Notes: generated by a model from the sequence alone, not told the origin. Numbered from the stretch's first letter, positions 48,205 to 62,100 are shown. The stretch: DNA of 64,000 bases from Lytechinus variegatus (GCF_018143015.1 NC_054740.1:15392797-15456796), one strand, 5' to 3'. Numbers and translations: made by a program.

Positions 48205-48292
48205 ATCCAATCAAAATCAAGGTTGCCATGGTAGTTGCCATAATGGCAAAGTTGCAACAGTTGAAACTCTTTATGAAACGGGCCCCAGGAGA
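48205..48292. mobile_element. Fragment of a GGGCCCGTTTCATAAAGAGTT MITE
   Basis: GTTGCCATGGTAGTTGCCAT through AACTCTTTATGAAACGGGCC matches one end of the element at 44547-44693. Confidence 0.65.
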
Positions 48293-49100
48293 GCTAAATT
48301 TTGACTTCAGAGTCGCGATGTACTCCAGGGAGTAGAAATTTTGCAGACTTAGTATATTAATTCAAGAAGAGGGTTAATGATATCTCTTTATTTTGTGTTA
48401 TTTTCAAAATCTTTGTAGAAGCCAACTATTAAGAGGCATACACACCTCAACGATGTACTATACTCCTTATGATATTGAATATGGTAATCCATGTCTTCCA
48501 TAATAATGTGTCGGTTTTTTTAAAGTCCTTAGTTACTCAAGAAGTGTTGAGTATTTTTGGTTTCTTCTGATATTCGCTACATCTCAAAAGTATCATGTTA
48601 TCATATGAATGTACATATATATATATTTTTGAAGGCTGCCTTGTACAGTACGTAATTGTCACACAGAGAGACAAAGTATTTATAGTATTAATGTATACAT
48701 GCATACATCCATAGGCATTCGGATACTGCATTTTTAAAAGATTTATGTACAATTGGCATGAATTCGTTTTGGGACAATCAAGGACCATGTGAATGCTATT
48801 TGCTTTCAGAAGTTGAAGTTTATTCATTGTGCTGTGGAATATAATGTAGTCTAATAAATGTAACAATTTTGTCCTAATGAGAGCAAGCCAATCTAATACT
48901 TAATGTTTGAAGTCTGAATGTTTGTTTTCTGGTAAACAGAAAAAGAAAGGTTAACTTCCAGGCAACCAAATAAATTACAACTTCCATTTTGTTAGCATAC
49001 ATTAGAGTATTGTTTCATATAACATATTTTCCAAACCTAATTAGTAATGATAATGACATATGGCATTCTTTTGGAGAAGTAACAAGATCCTTTCTTTGTA

Positions 49101-49260
49101 CCGGTGTGTTGGCTCAGTTGGTAGAGCGTCCGTCTCACAACCGGGAGGTCGGGGGTTCAAACCCTGGCTGCGTCATACCAAAAGACATTAAAAGATGGGA
49201 GTTGCTGCTACAGTGTTTGGTGTTCAACGATTAAAGGGATAGAGCCTCGTCGATCTGGCG
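49101..49260 (+). mobile_element. tRNA-derived SINE, second family
   Basis: Positions 49101-49176 resemble a tRNA, with an A box GGCTCAGTTGGTAGAGCG at 49111 and a B box GGTTCAAACC at 49154-49163. The acceptor stem does not pair properly. It is followed by a tRNA-unrelated body (CATACCAAAAGACATTAAAA onward). This fits a SINE rather than a working tRNA. Confidence 0.7.
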
Positions 49261-49264
49261 CTGC

Positions 49265-51980
49265 ACAGTGGCTGCCGGGCCCACGATCAATTGGGCAAAG
49301 CAAATTTTCGGAGTATTTCATGTCATGTCTGTTTCGAACAATAAATTGTGGATTTTTTCATTTTTTTTTTGGTACAAATCCATGCATAATAAGTGCATGA
49401 CCATTTCTAGTTTCAAATAGATATACTTGTGATATATGTATATTTGCTTTAATAATAAGGGTCGTCAGGTTTTAATGTTAGGCGTATTTCTATGTTAAAT
49501 TATCAATAAAGATAGTGATGTTAGCTTTCGTTTGGGACTTAAAGGCAGGGTGAATATGATCTATGTTAAAAGCAAGAAGGCTGCACTACTTAAAATTCAA
49601 GATGATCTTGTATATGGATGATCATGATTACGTTGGTGTTACTTGTGAAACAGTGAATCACTGTGTGAAATACTTAATGGTTCTGATAATAGTTATTGTA
49701 AAAATGTTATAGACTTTGTGGTGACAGGCTGAAAGTCCAATGTATGATATTATTTTTAAAAAAGTTAAATTAAAACCATGTATGAATATTTGGGTTTAAA
49801 CTTTGGCAGACCCCCCCAAAAAAAAAAGTTTGATGCACATGTATCTGTGTGCTCTAATATTCATTTTATTTGAATTTTGGGATCAATTGCACACTTCAAA
49901 TGTTGGTCAATGTGCAAATGCAATAGATGATAAAGATTGATCATATTTTGTGATTGATTGCAAACTTAGTGCTGCATTTATTTATGAAAAGTCAAAGAAA
50001 ATAAAAAATGTGCTGATTCACAGATAGCTCTTCATACTGGAGTTTGTGAGTGCTGTGCTAAACATTTACCTTTGGGTATGTGTCACAATTGGCTGCCCAT
50101 ACAAAAATCTTGACTTACTCTCTCTTTGAATATTGTATTTTGGAGAATGATATGAATATAGTAATAAAGTTACTATTATTATGTATGAAGTATTTCATAG
50201 AGAATGTGCTGGTTGTTTATGTACATGTATTTATGATTCAATATTATCACAAAATGGATTATTTAATTATTTAGCCCTTCCTGTATTGTACAGATTTGTC
50301 AATAGTTTATTTATCATGTATAAATTGTAAATTATCTCTGGAATTTACAAATATAATTGAAAGAACATTATTTTTTTAATTGTCACATGTTATCGCACAG
50401 TGTATATGTTAATATTTGTATTGACCAATTCATTTTGATTTATCAATTTTATTAACTTAAGATTTGCACAAAAAATGGGCAATCAGGGCATACTAATGTG
50501 GAATTTAAAATTTTCTCTTCTGTTGAAAGAAAGAACAAAAAAGATGTTTTGTCACTTGTCTTAGTAAATATGAATAACAGAATGAACAAAATATAATTGA
50601 CATAATAATCAAAAGAATGATTTGGGAATACAGATTCTGTACAGAATCCATTTTTTTTTCTTCATTTCTTTGTATTATGCATTATCCCAACTAAAATTAA
50701 TACCAATCATAAGAAATGGTGAAAGCATTATTAGATGAAACTATTCCATGAAAGCTGAGCCTTAGATTTTTGTGTAATGTTCAATTCTGTTTATATTTCA
50801 GTAAAGAAGGCATTACCCCAAGAGTCTCACAAAGTGTTCTCTCTATCAAGAGAGGATGTGTGCGTGAGCATTTGTTAATTTGAAAAATAATTTGGCCCAT
50901 TTGATTTTTTCCAAAAATATATTTGCCTTCTCAATTACAAAGTACAGTGTACTTGTTTTCCCTAGTTGAGATCAATTTGAATAACTGCATATCTTAATGT
51001 AGGTTCAAGTTTGGATATTTTTTCATTAAATCTCACCAACAATAGGCAAATGATCATGATTTTTATGATTTTTATTATTCTTTTCCCTCAATGTTTTTTC
51101 TCATTTCTGTTGTCAATGCAGGTACTTTGTTTACTATCAAAATAGTATTTTTGTCAAGTGCAATATGCTATTATATTTTGTACCATTATTTTAGTTCATC
51201 TCCAGTTATCCAATGCTTGTTTTATCCATTTATTTCAACTGTTTAGTTTTTCTATTTTATGCTTTATTAGTTTTGTGATTTAAATTTTATTTGACCCGAG
51301 TGAATCTAATCAAGAAGTAGATTTAAACAGCAGTTTCTTTGTTTCTCAAGGTTTTATCAAGTACTTTTGAACTGTTTTTATGTCCTGCCCAGTATTTTTA
51401 ACTCAAATGAAGGGGCATCAAGAAAATCACCTTTATTTTCATCTTGGTAGTTACTGGTGATATAATCCAACAGGAGGCACAATAAAACTAGTGAAATTCC
51501 ATTAAGTATGGCACACATTCATTGTGCAATGCATGTGATTTTTGCTATGAAATATTACTTATAGTGACTCATTTGTGGTCATCAGAGCTGTAAATGAAAA
51601 AATGTTGCATGTGATAATATTGTACGATCAACGTTGAGACAGAGTAGTCTTCATTTTGTTCTTGAAATGTCTGAGAATATGATTATCAATAATGCAATGA
51701 ACTTGAATGGCATAAATGTATGTATAAGATTGAATTAATAGGTCAATATTTCAGGATTTTTTTTCAGTAGTTTTTGTGGCAAGATAGATGAAAGTAGAGA
51801 GGGGGAGAAAGAGAAAAGGGAAGGGATAAAGAGTGTAGATTAAGAGGGGTAGGTTGAGGGGGAGGAAGAGAAGAGAGGAGAGAAGGGGTGGAGAGCAGGG
51901 AAGAATAATAAAAAGAGAGGGGCAGCAGGAAAAAGCAATTGTGATTTTACATCTATAGGAATAAAAGAATGAAAAATAAA
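49265..51980. other. Intergenic, no gene recognised
   Basis: AT-rich DNA between two convergent genes. A G/A-rich tract on the plus strand occupies 51785-51925. No exon or bounded element was found. Confidence 0.5.
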
Positions 51981-51984
51981 ACTT

Positions 51985-52251
51985 GGTCCCGTCATACAAA
52001 GAGTTGCGATTGATCTGATCAACCACAACTAGGGAAAGCCAGCAGCAACATCTAAAATGCAAGTTCAAAATATTTTCTAGATATGCTGTATACCGGTATT
52101 CATACATCCATTGACTTCTTGAAAATTTAGTGTGCTTCTCTTTGTTTTAAGGACATTGTGCAAATCACCTGTAGAAAAAAAACTGACATTGATGGATTTT
52201 CATACAGTTGAGGTTGATCAAATCAATCGTATCTCTTTGTAAGACAGGGTC
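51985..52251. mobile_element. Palindromic MITE-like element
   Basis: CTTGGTCCCGTCATACAAAG and TTGCGATTGATCTGATCAAC on the left mirror GTTGATCAAATCAATCGTAT and CTTTGTAAGACAGGGTCC on the right, imperfectly. Confidence 0.65.
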
Positions 52252-52574
52252 CTGGCCTATTGGGATTTTTCTTAGGGTTTCAGCTTGGGTAAACTTAAAG
52301 GGCAGAAAGCTAAATGTTGGTAAGTTTCACCAAGTTATCTCGAAAATACATGTCACTTGGATAACATACAAGACATGTATAACGCCACTAGGAACTCGCA
52401 TGTTTCAATGAATGATAAATTAATATTCTCAATTTATTCAAAATGTTTGTACAGATCATAGGTAAATAGTCTTTTTTTTATACAGCAATTCAATACAAAA
52501 AATGGTTTTTACTTGTACAATTAATTGCTTAGCTATAAACATATGATGAACGATACAATTTTTTGTTTAATGGT

Positions 52575-52853
52575 AATAATAATAATATGCATTCATATAG
52601 CGCCATTTATCTAGAAATATTCTATTCCGAGGTGCACTGTTATTAATATCATTACCACTGCTTTAGCTTGAGCTGCCTTTCAGCACTCATGCATTCAAGG
52701 AATTAATCCTGCCGGGTACCCATGCACATCACCTGGGTTGAGTGCAGCACAATGTGGATAAATTTCTTGAAGGACGCCATGGCTGGAATTCGAACCCACG
52801 GCCCCCTGTTTCAAAGTCAGGAGACTAATCTACTGGGCCACAACGCTCCACAT
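52575..52853 (-). mobile_element. tRNA-derived SINE, copy 2
   Basis: On the minus strand it begins with a tRNA-like head (GGAGCGTTGTGGCCCAGTAG, then a B box GGTTCGAATTCC, complement of 52795-52806). It continues into a body ending in an ATT-rich tail at about 52575. It is the same family as 47557-47822 and the fragment at 60648-60785. Confidence 0.75.
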
Positions 52854-53502
52854 ATGGTATATAACTGGGTCTTTTCTAATGGTTTTAAATTAGAAGTGCG
52901 ACAGTGAAAGTAAGAAGAATAGTACTTAAATTAGACCATTACTAGTAACATAATTTGATGAAAAACTTGGTGAATGTTGACTTTCAAAAAAGTTTTGAAG
53001 AGACCTTAAAATAATTTGACGATTTCTTTGTTCTAGCTAGTCATAAGCAAGAAAAAGGCAAACAGTTTTTGTGCTGGTCTAAATGAATAATAATAATAAT
53101 AAAATAATAATAGTTACATTTATAGTGCTTATAACACTTTGTTTCTAAGCAAATAATCAACAAACGGGGGCATAAAAATGCATTTAATTCCTTCGCACAC
53201 ATACACATTATATGAGATGTTATTGTGTGTACCAGTACAGAGGGATCACACATACTCAATGATCAGGATTAATATCACTAGCATACCTTTTGAAAACCTT
53301 TAAGAAATACATTGAAATTCACCCAAGATCAGGAGTAAAATGTGAGGTGATCTTGCACACTGAAGACTTAATATTCAAGGCAGATAATATGACACTATCC
53401 AATATAAGTTTCAGATCAATATTCTACTTGCAGCCAGCACTGGCCTCAAGCTTAAATACAGCCCTATTTATAGCTTAGGTGGGTGTTTCATAAAGGTGTT
53501 CT

Positions 53503-55222
53503 TAAAGGACAAGTCCACCCCAACAAAAACTTGATTTGAATAAAAAGAGAAAAATTCAACGAGCATAACACTGAAAATTTCATCAAAATTGGGTGTAAAA
53601 TAAGAAAGTTATGACATTTTAAAGTTTCGCTTTATTTAACAAAACAGTGATATGCACATCTCGGTCGGTATGCAAATGAGGGAACTGATGACATCACTCA
53701 CTCACTATTTCTTTTGTATTTTATTATATGAACAAGTGGAATGCCTCTGGCCGTCTCACCTGCATCACGCGGTTCAATATAGCAGCAGTGCTGACTTTGA
53801 ATACAACTCTAACTCGCACAAGATGTTCAGTGATACATGGTTACTCTTATGTCCACTTTTTATGAACTAGACCAATAAACTTACAGAGATATGATGGTTA
53901 TTCAACAAAAAACCCCAACATGGCCAAAGTTCATTGACCTTACATGACCTTTGACCTTGATCATGTGACCTGAAACTCGAACAGGATGTTCAGTGATACT
54001 TGATTACTCTTATGTACAAGTTTCATGAATCAGATCAATAAACTTTCAAAGTTATGATGGTAATTCAACAGATACACCCAATTCGGCCAAAGTTCATTGA
54101 CCTTTGACATTGGTCATGTGACCTGAAACGCGCACAGGATGTTCAGTGATACTTGATTACTCTAATGTCCAAGTTTAATGAACTAGACCAATAAACTTTC
54201 AAAGTTATGATGGTAATTCAACAGATACCCCCGATTCGGCCAAAGTTTATTGACCCTAAATGACCTTTGACCTTAATCATGAGACCTGAAACTTGCACAA
54301 AATGTTCAGTGATGCTTGATTACTATTATGTCCAAGTTTCATGAATCAGATCCATAAACTTTCAAAGTTATGATGGGAATTCAACAGATATCCCCAATTC
54401 GGCCAAAGTTCATTGACCCTAAATGACCTTTGACCTTGGTCATGTGACGTGAAACTCATGCAGGATGTTCAGTGATACTTGATTAACCTTATGTCCAAGT
54501 TTAATGAACTAGGTCCATATATTTTCTAAGTTATGATGACATTTCAAAAACTTAACCTCAGGTTAAGATTTCGATGTTGATTCCTCCAACATGGTCTAAG
54601 TTCATTGACCCTAAATGACCTTTGACCTTGGTCATGTGACATGAAACTCTAATAGGATGTTCAGTAATACTTGATTAACCTTATGGCCAAGTTTTATTAA
54701 CTAGGTCCATATACTTTCTAAGTTATGACGTCATTTCAAAAACTTAACCTCAGGTTAAGATTTGATGTTGACGCCGCCGCCGCCGCCGCCGTCGGAAAAG
54801 CGGCGCCTATAGTCTCACTTTGCTTCGCAGGTGAGACAAAAATGAAATATTTTTATTTTCTCATCATTGTCATGTGAAATGAAGTTTCATTCCTCCCTGA
54901 ACACATGGAATTCCATTATTTTAACATTTTGTGCTTCAGGCAAGGAGGTCCTCATCATCAAATTTGTAAAAATTGAAATATTGTATAATTCAAACAATAA
55001 AAAACAAAAGAAATAGTGAGTGAGTGACGTCATCGACTCTCTCATTTGGATGTAACTGGCTCATTCATAACACTATTTTGTGAAAAATACGCAAAACTTT
55101 GAAATGTCATAACTTTCTTATTTTACATCCGATTTTGATGAAATTTTCAGCATTGTGCTTGTCTGATTTTTCTCTATTGATTCAAAGCAACATTTTTCTG
55201 AGGTGGACTTGACCTTTAAGTT
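53503..55222. mobile_element. Palindromic long-arm repeat, interrupted copy
   Basis: The left arm runs from AAAGGACAAGTCCACC, through GGGTGTAAAATAAGAAAGTT and TATGCAAATGAGGGAACTGA. The right arm from about 54838 ends with TTTACATCCGATTTTGATGA and AGGTGGACTTGACCTTT. The family is shared with 20520-21050. The arms are separated by the separate insertion at 53753-54837. Confidence 0.8.
53753..54837. mobile_element. Nested element with 11-bp inverted ends and six internal tandem repeats
   Basis: It starts GTCTCACCTGC and ends GCAGGTGAGAC, an exact inverted pair. The interior has about six degenerate tandem copies of a 150-190-bp unit, marked by GATGTTCAGTGATACTTGAT at about 53823, 53988, 54139, 54303, 54465 and 54656. 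TGACCTTTGACCTTGGTCAT recurs in most units. A (GCC)n run sits at 54772-54792 near the right end. No target duplication is apparent. It has no reading frame of note. Confidence 0.75.
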
Positions 55223-55229
55223 ACAAGTG

Positions 55230-56120
55230 ACTTTATGAATAACAACAGACCCATTATCAGGAACTAAATTGACGCCTGTTAATATCTGGTAAATATCATT
55301 TACCACAAGAAAGGATTAACAGTCGATCATAAAGACAATGTATCTTACAAAAATATTTATGACACACCCAACAGGTGCTATTGTGAGAATAATATTTTTC
55401 ATATCTCTGTTAAAATCAGTGAGAAAATTACTCTGGAAATCTCTAGAAACCAGTACTAGTATCCTCAGATCCATTTATCTTCATCTCATCTAAGCTACAC
55501 TTGCTTACGAAGCAATATCCAATGATAAAAGCTGTTAAACATCATTCACATCTCATTAAACCAATAAAAATTCTTATAACAAGGTGGTGGGGCAAAATGT
55601 TTGTCACCCTTGCTTTAATCATGCTGTATAGCATAAAGTAGTTGGTAATTGGATGACTACAATCATTCACACATGACACAAAGAAATAATACGACAATAG
55701 CAGGCTTTTAGTGGGTATGCTACCTACATTCTTCTTGGCATGAAAAGAAGCTGTCAAAAGAGAGCAATTCATAATCTAATTCATTTATCCTTCGTTTTCT
55801 TCATTTTCAAACTGAATACTGTGTAAGAAAAAAGATGAAGGAGGAATACAGCAACCTTTGCCAAGATCTTTCCCCAAAATCTGGAAAAACTCAGGGAAAA
55901 AAAGGGAAATCAAGTCCGCACACTTCTATCATTGACTTGAACACTGAAAAAAAATCCTGTTACAAAAAGGGGAGAGTTTTCTCTGATAAAATGTTTTCAG
56001 CAATGTGACCCTGGGTCCTGAGACGTAGTAGAGATAATGTCATAGTAATCATCTCTGCCTGGTAGAAGAAAAGTAACACCATCTATCTAATTTTATCAAT
56101 TCAGAAGATCAGCATTTCAG
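55230..56120. other. Convergent intergenic space and presumed C2CD3 3' UTR
   Basis: The part adjoining 56125 is expected to be the 3' UTR of the minus-strand gene. I could not pick a convincing polyadenylation signal. A short MITE remnant (ACCACAAGAAAGGATTAACAG, about 55301) is present. Confidence 0.4.
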
Positions 56121-56124
56121 CTTC

Positions 56125-59100
56125 CTAAAACTTAGCAGAGAAAATCTTAGCGATTCTCTTGGCTTGGTCAGCTGTAGGTTGTTTGTAGGAGAACAGCAGC
56201 GGAGTACGAGTTGTGGCTTGTGACCTCTGTTGACCTCCCGAACCAAGGCGTTGTGCCATCTCTTGGGCTGCCTCAAACTTTGCTCTGTCTCTGGCATTCA
56301 ATTCCTAAAATACATATACCAAATTCCATTTACATAATGTATCAAAACAACACGGCACTATCCTGAGTGATGTTATTATTCATGTGTTTCGCAAACCCTG
56401 CTGAACAAGATTACCTTTATAAAATGTTAATTATGCAAGGACTGAATGAAAGAATGAAGGAATGACTATACATAATTGCCGAGTCAAGCTATACAAGGAT
56501 CATTTACTGTGGATATTTGATGTGGGATGGTACTACAGTCAGACTCAAAACCAAACGCAATTAAAAATGAAAAATGGTACGTCATTGGAAATGATTTGTC
56601 GGACTGGATTCGGTTTCTCCAATGTGTCTAGCATGAGACAGTATGATCAGATCATTAGGGAATTCAATGAAAAACCACTTACATGGGACGTTGGACCAGA
56701 TACAGTATTATAGAGCGCCCTCATTGATGCTTCAAGGTCAGTGGGTGGCAAGAAGAAATCAGGGAGTGTGTTACTAATGGTGTTCGTAAGGTGTCTGGGA
56801 GAAATTCAGGTTAAGGAAAAGAAATATATCATATATAGTGTGTACCTGCACCTCCTTCTAATGGTTTGTATGAAGATTTGAATAAATTTCTCTTACTAGT
56901 CATCTTCTTAAAACTGAAATAAAAAAGTGTGACGTATATGATTTTAAAAAGGATACTCCTTTGGTCTGACTACTGCTGCTGCTGCTCTTTCAGCATCCTC
57001 TAACTCCAGTTGCTGTCTCTGCAGTTCAGCTTCTTGAGCATTCAGTGTCAAAACAATGCCATCCTCCACAGCATCATCATCATCAAGATCACCATCTCCT
57101 ACTCTCCCACCAATACCATCACTGTCATGGCTAGCGTCTCTCATCCCTCCATCATCAGGGCTACTACCGCTGGTACCGGTAGATGATCTTGTCCTTACCA
57201 TGTTGGAAGTGACATCTGTATGATCTGATGCACTGGTGGTATGGTCACTTTGTGTTGCCAAATTCTGCAGGTCATTAGTTCTATACCCCTGCAAGACATT
57301 ATCTTGTTCAGCCTGGCTATCATCAACCATGTCCTTGTCAATCCCATCAGAGCCAGCATGGTGGGTGGGGTCCATGCCTTGATAAGACTGCAAATCTTCA
57401 TGCTCCTCAACTCCTCCTCTACCATCATGGAATCCATCACTGATTTGGTTGCCATGGTAATTATCTTCCATGGCATTAAAGTTGTTAGAGTATTCCTCTA
57501 CATCAGTCCTACCACTAAGTCTATCAGTGTTTGTCAAAAGGTCATCTACATTTCTAGATTTGTGTTGACCATCACTATGAGAATGTACCTCATCCTCAAC
57601 GGTATTACTCTGAGAGGAAGATGGGAGGAAGGGGCGAAGTCTGGATGATGGTGGGCTTATGACATCATCACTGAAACCATTACTGAAGGCTGGTGATGAT
57701 ATGTCATTCAGTGGTCTCACATAGACCATGCTGTCTTCATAATCTCCACCTGCAGCTCCATCCTCCAAGAACTGATGCCTTCCATCACCACCATCTCCAT
57801 CATCATCACCATCATCTTCTATACCACCATCATCTCTCCTATTGCTATAATCATACTTTAGGTCCATCATTACTCTACCACTACCCCGATGATTGTCTCT
57901 ATCTTTATTGGTGTGGCCATGCAACACTTCATCCGAGGGATACCCTTCCGTGCTCCAGTTACTAGTTCTATCATCATCATCTCTTGATTCAGTTCTCTCT
58001 ACTCCATCATCGAGGACAGTTCTATGACCTTCAAGATGATCTTGATCTCGGTATTGCTGGTGATGTTGATACTGATGATCATACTGCTGTTGATGCAGCT
58101 GATGGTGATTATTATTGGCATTCCCATGAGACTCTGTGTGGTCGTCAACCACATTATCCAAAGTTCTAAACTCTCCTCCCTGCTTTGCACCTACACCATT
58201 ACTATCTCCAGAAATCTGCCTCCTCTCTGCATCACTACCAGCATTACCATGATGAGTTGCTGGGGTTTGAGATGATGTCTCTCCTCCTGAAAGTTTGGTC
58301 TTGAGATGCTGGTGAAGCTCATCTAATTCTTCCATGTTTTTCCTGAAAAATAAAAAACCTCAAAAAATTAAATTCATTCATCAAACATGACATATTTCCA
58401 TTCAAATATTAACTGTGTTCTACTGAAAACCACTAGCCAAGCTTTAATCAACATCAGTTGGGAGACACTGATAGTTTGCAGTGAGATTTTGAATTTGCTG
58501 GAAAATCTTACCATCATTATATTTCACCATCTTCTCAGAATTCATGCTACACTTAAAGTGATTGGTTAACATTGGTTTGACTTTAACAAAATCTGAGCTA
58601 GAAGGTCACACTTGTCACCTGTGTCTGTGATATGTTACAAAAACGAAGCCCAGAAAAAATTGCATTCGAAAATAATTATTTAGTGCTTCAAAAATTGAAA
58701 TATAAAATGACCGGAAACACCATCTTAATTTCATCCCATACACTTATGTGTACTATTTAGGTGTCTATAAGATGCCTATTTACAAAATCGGGGTTTGCCT
58801 TGTAGTTTTAGCTTTTCATTCTCAATAATGGTTGTTTTCAGGGTTTATTAGTTCTAATACATGCACTTGTACACATGTTTCATCTTGGTTTGAGAATTTT
58901 TTAAATCGGCTGCTCACAAAGTTAAACAATACCTTTAAGCTCTTTTTGTCACTCAAACCACTCTTTGTAAAGCTTGGATGAATGTACATTGAATATCATG
59001 AGTGTGTTCACTATTCAACAAATCAAAGTTTATTTCTGAATCAAATCATTATTTACAAGTCTCTATTGGATATTGAAGAGAGAAAACAAACCTGAAGTTT

Positions 59101-62100
59101 TCCAAGAGGTATGATGATGATGGTGTCCTTTCTGCAAGATGAGATTGGTAGTCACTCTGTTGTGTTTTTGTCGCTGGATGATCCTGAGTGATTGTGTGTT
59201 GGATTCCATCATCTGATGATCCTGTATCTGTCTCCATTCTATGAAGACCTAGGGTGAAATAGGATACATATACTATGGTGTCTTCTAAAAGACAATTCAA
59301 ATGGGAAAACTGAAAATGTATGAATAAATTGAATTGGAATAGACAGGGCAATTCCATCAGGTATATGCTTTCTAGTTCATATGAAAGGTCTTAATGCTGT
59401 CAAACTATTACTAAAGTAGTTCTTGAAGTATGAATGGACATAAATGGGAATTGGATGTACAAAAAAATTATAATTTTAAGGACCGAACAGGTCTACATAC
59501 ATAAAATGATGCAACAACAATGAATGCTGAGAACCAAAGAACATTCATGAAAAATATTTAAAACTATAGATTAATTTAATTAATTAATTTATAATTGAAT
59601 ACTTAAAAACTTAGCATGACTTTCACATATTCCAACGAGAATACTAAATTTAACCATGGTTTAAATCTGTAGTCTAACCACAGGAAACAAGATCTGTAGT
59701 AGTCTAACGATGGAATGTGAATAACAAATCTGCAATAGATTACAAGCATATTCAGTCCTCAAACTATTGAAAACTGTCTGGGACTGACAAATAGAAAAGC
59801 ATTCTTGGCCACCTGACCCTAAAACAAGAAGTCTTGTTACCATTAGAAACATAACAGCAAAGAGAACTGAAAAATTAACACTTCAAATTCACAACATGAA
59901 TATTGTAGTTTTAAGCAGTTCAAATATATGATAACAAGCTGAAGTTTAGAGATTTAGAGATGGTGAGAGTCAATGGTCAGGAGGAAACAAGTCAAAGATA
60001 TTCTCATATAACTGATCTGAAAGGCAAAGTATATAAATATAATCAATATGAAAAAGCAAATAAACGAATAGATAATCATGTTCAGAGCCCAATGAAATAT
60101 ACTACTATGACCACTTTGCCACCAAATAGTAACTTCCTAGGAATCCTTGATTTTGATTGGCAGTTGAGCTTTGTTACCACAGGAGTTAGCAATGAATGGC
60201 ATTATAGTCACTTTTGTGTAACAGAGACCTGGGGACAATTTCATGAAGTATATAGTCAGTGATTTTGTAAGACAACTGTTATAAGCTACCGAAATCCTTG
60301 CATCTGATTGGCTCAAAATGAATTTGTTGGTGAAAATCGCTGACAAGATACTTCATGAAGCACTTCCCTGTCCTGTAACACAAAGATTAGCGATTAAACA
60401 CCAAATGAAGGAGCATACAAATACATATAATTGCATGTGCATTTTCTCAGTAGGCTGATTAGGAACCAATCAAAATTGCTCTTTCAAAATTGTGATTACA
60501 GGCTAACCTTCACACTACATGGCCCCAGGAATTGTTTCATCAATAATTTTGTCCCACAAGTTGTCAGATCTGACAACTTTCTTTGATGCTGATTGGCTGA
60601 GAAGCACTGTTACTATGGTACATGTCAGATAAAATAGGTCTTGTTGGATTAATCCCTTGAATGCACTGAGCCCTGAAAGGCAGCTCGAGCTAAAGCTGGG
60701 GTAATAATAATAATAACAATGCCCTTCGGAATAGATTATTTCTAGATAGATGGCGAAATATAAATGCCTACTATTGTCATCATAAAATGTCTGACATGTC
60801 CAGTCAGTCGGCAAGCCCTGAAAAAGTAGCTTCTTTTATCCAAGTGATATTCATGACTATAGGGTTTTTGCATTATTAAGGAGCTTGGTGCGAACCAAAA
60901 CACCTCTTTTTATTCTGCCATTGCTGCTCTAAATATTAACCAAATTTGATGTTTTGGGTATCTTTGTAAAGAAGAATCATTCTTTCAGGTCATGAGTTTA
61001 GAATTTTTAAAAAATGTTGTAATATAGGGAAAACTTTTGATATAAAACATGAAACAAAATGATTTTTTTCATGCAAAAACTGTTGTTTTCACACTTGATT
61101 TCTGTTTGAGTACAAATTATTTTTAGATCATAATAAAGCTGAAGATCTACGCTTTAATATGATATAATTTGTATAAGAAGATGTATCTTAGATGGGTCAG
61201 CAGCCAGCTTTTCATAGGCCAAGTACATTTAGCAGCTCAAAAACAAGAATACTGCACTCTGATTGGTCACAGAGACCACACACCCACGCAAATTCCAATG
61301 TTCCCCCACACTGGGCCTCTGCAAGGTCACTCTCACCATGTGGTAATCTCTTCAAATAACCCGCGCCTGTTGTTGTGAAAACATTATTCAGCCAATCAGA
61401 ACTCTGGATTTTATGTTACTCAGAAATTTTAGAAATCTCGTCTTGCATCTTGATGGAAAAAGCTGGCTGCTGACCCATCTAAAAGATGCCACATATCAAG
61501 AGTGACATTGTAAGAAAGTATAGAGTTTGAGCTTTCTGATGATATAAATAATGTTGGTGCCTAAAACACAAAATGTTGCACAATTTGCAAGTGAAAACAG
61601 AGGAAGAAATTTCTGTTTGATGCATCTTTTCTGGTAAAAAAATCACTTATTTATCAAAATATTTTATTCAAAAGAAATAACCAATATGAAAGAGTAACAT
61701 TCACTCTTTCTAATGGTACAAAAATAATCAATTTTACTCCAGGAGAAAGTGGTTAAATTCTTTGAGAAAGAAAGTCTCACAATTCACGAGATTTTGCAGG
61801 GACATGAATTCAGCCACGAGAGGACTTGGATAAATCTGGCCCATTTGCTCATTAACACAGGGGCTTGCCGACTGACTGTGTCCTTTAATGAAATGCTCCC
61901 CAGATCTACTGCAAAGACTTACTTCTGAGTCTCTCTTGTAGTTTACCATGGAACTCCCTGACCCCTTGTAGATGCTGTTGGAAGTGATCAAGACTCCTTG
62001 CTGCAGGATGAGAGGATGGTAAACCACTGACAGGATGGTTGGAGGATGATGATGGGAGGAGGTATTGAGGAGGAAGGGGTGCACGACTGAAGAGATTGGA

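Noticed and set aside
49101..49176. Possible functional tRNA gene
   Set aside because: A and B boxes are present but the acceptor stem does not pair and a SINE body follows.
56462..56713. 83-codon + frame near the C2CD3 3' exons
   Set aside because: It overlaps, in antisense, the well-phased exon 56683-56794 and has no family match.
57195..58275. Several + and - frames overlapping the large C2CD3 exon
   Set aside because: Shadows of the 463-codon minus-strand frame, with no independent splice or start support.
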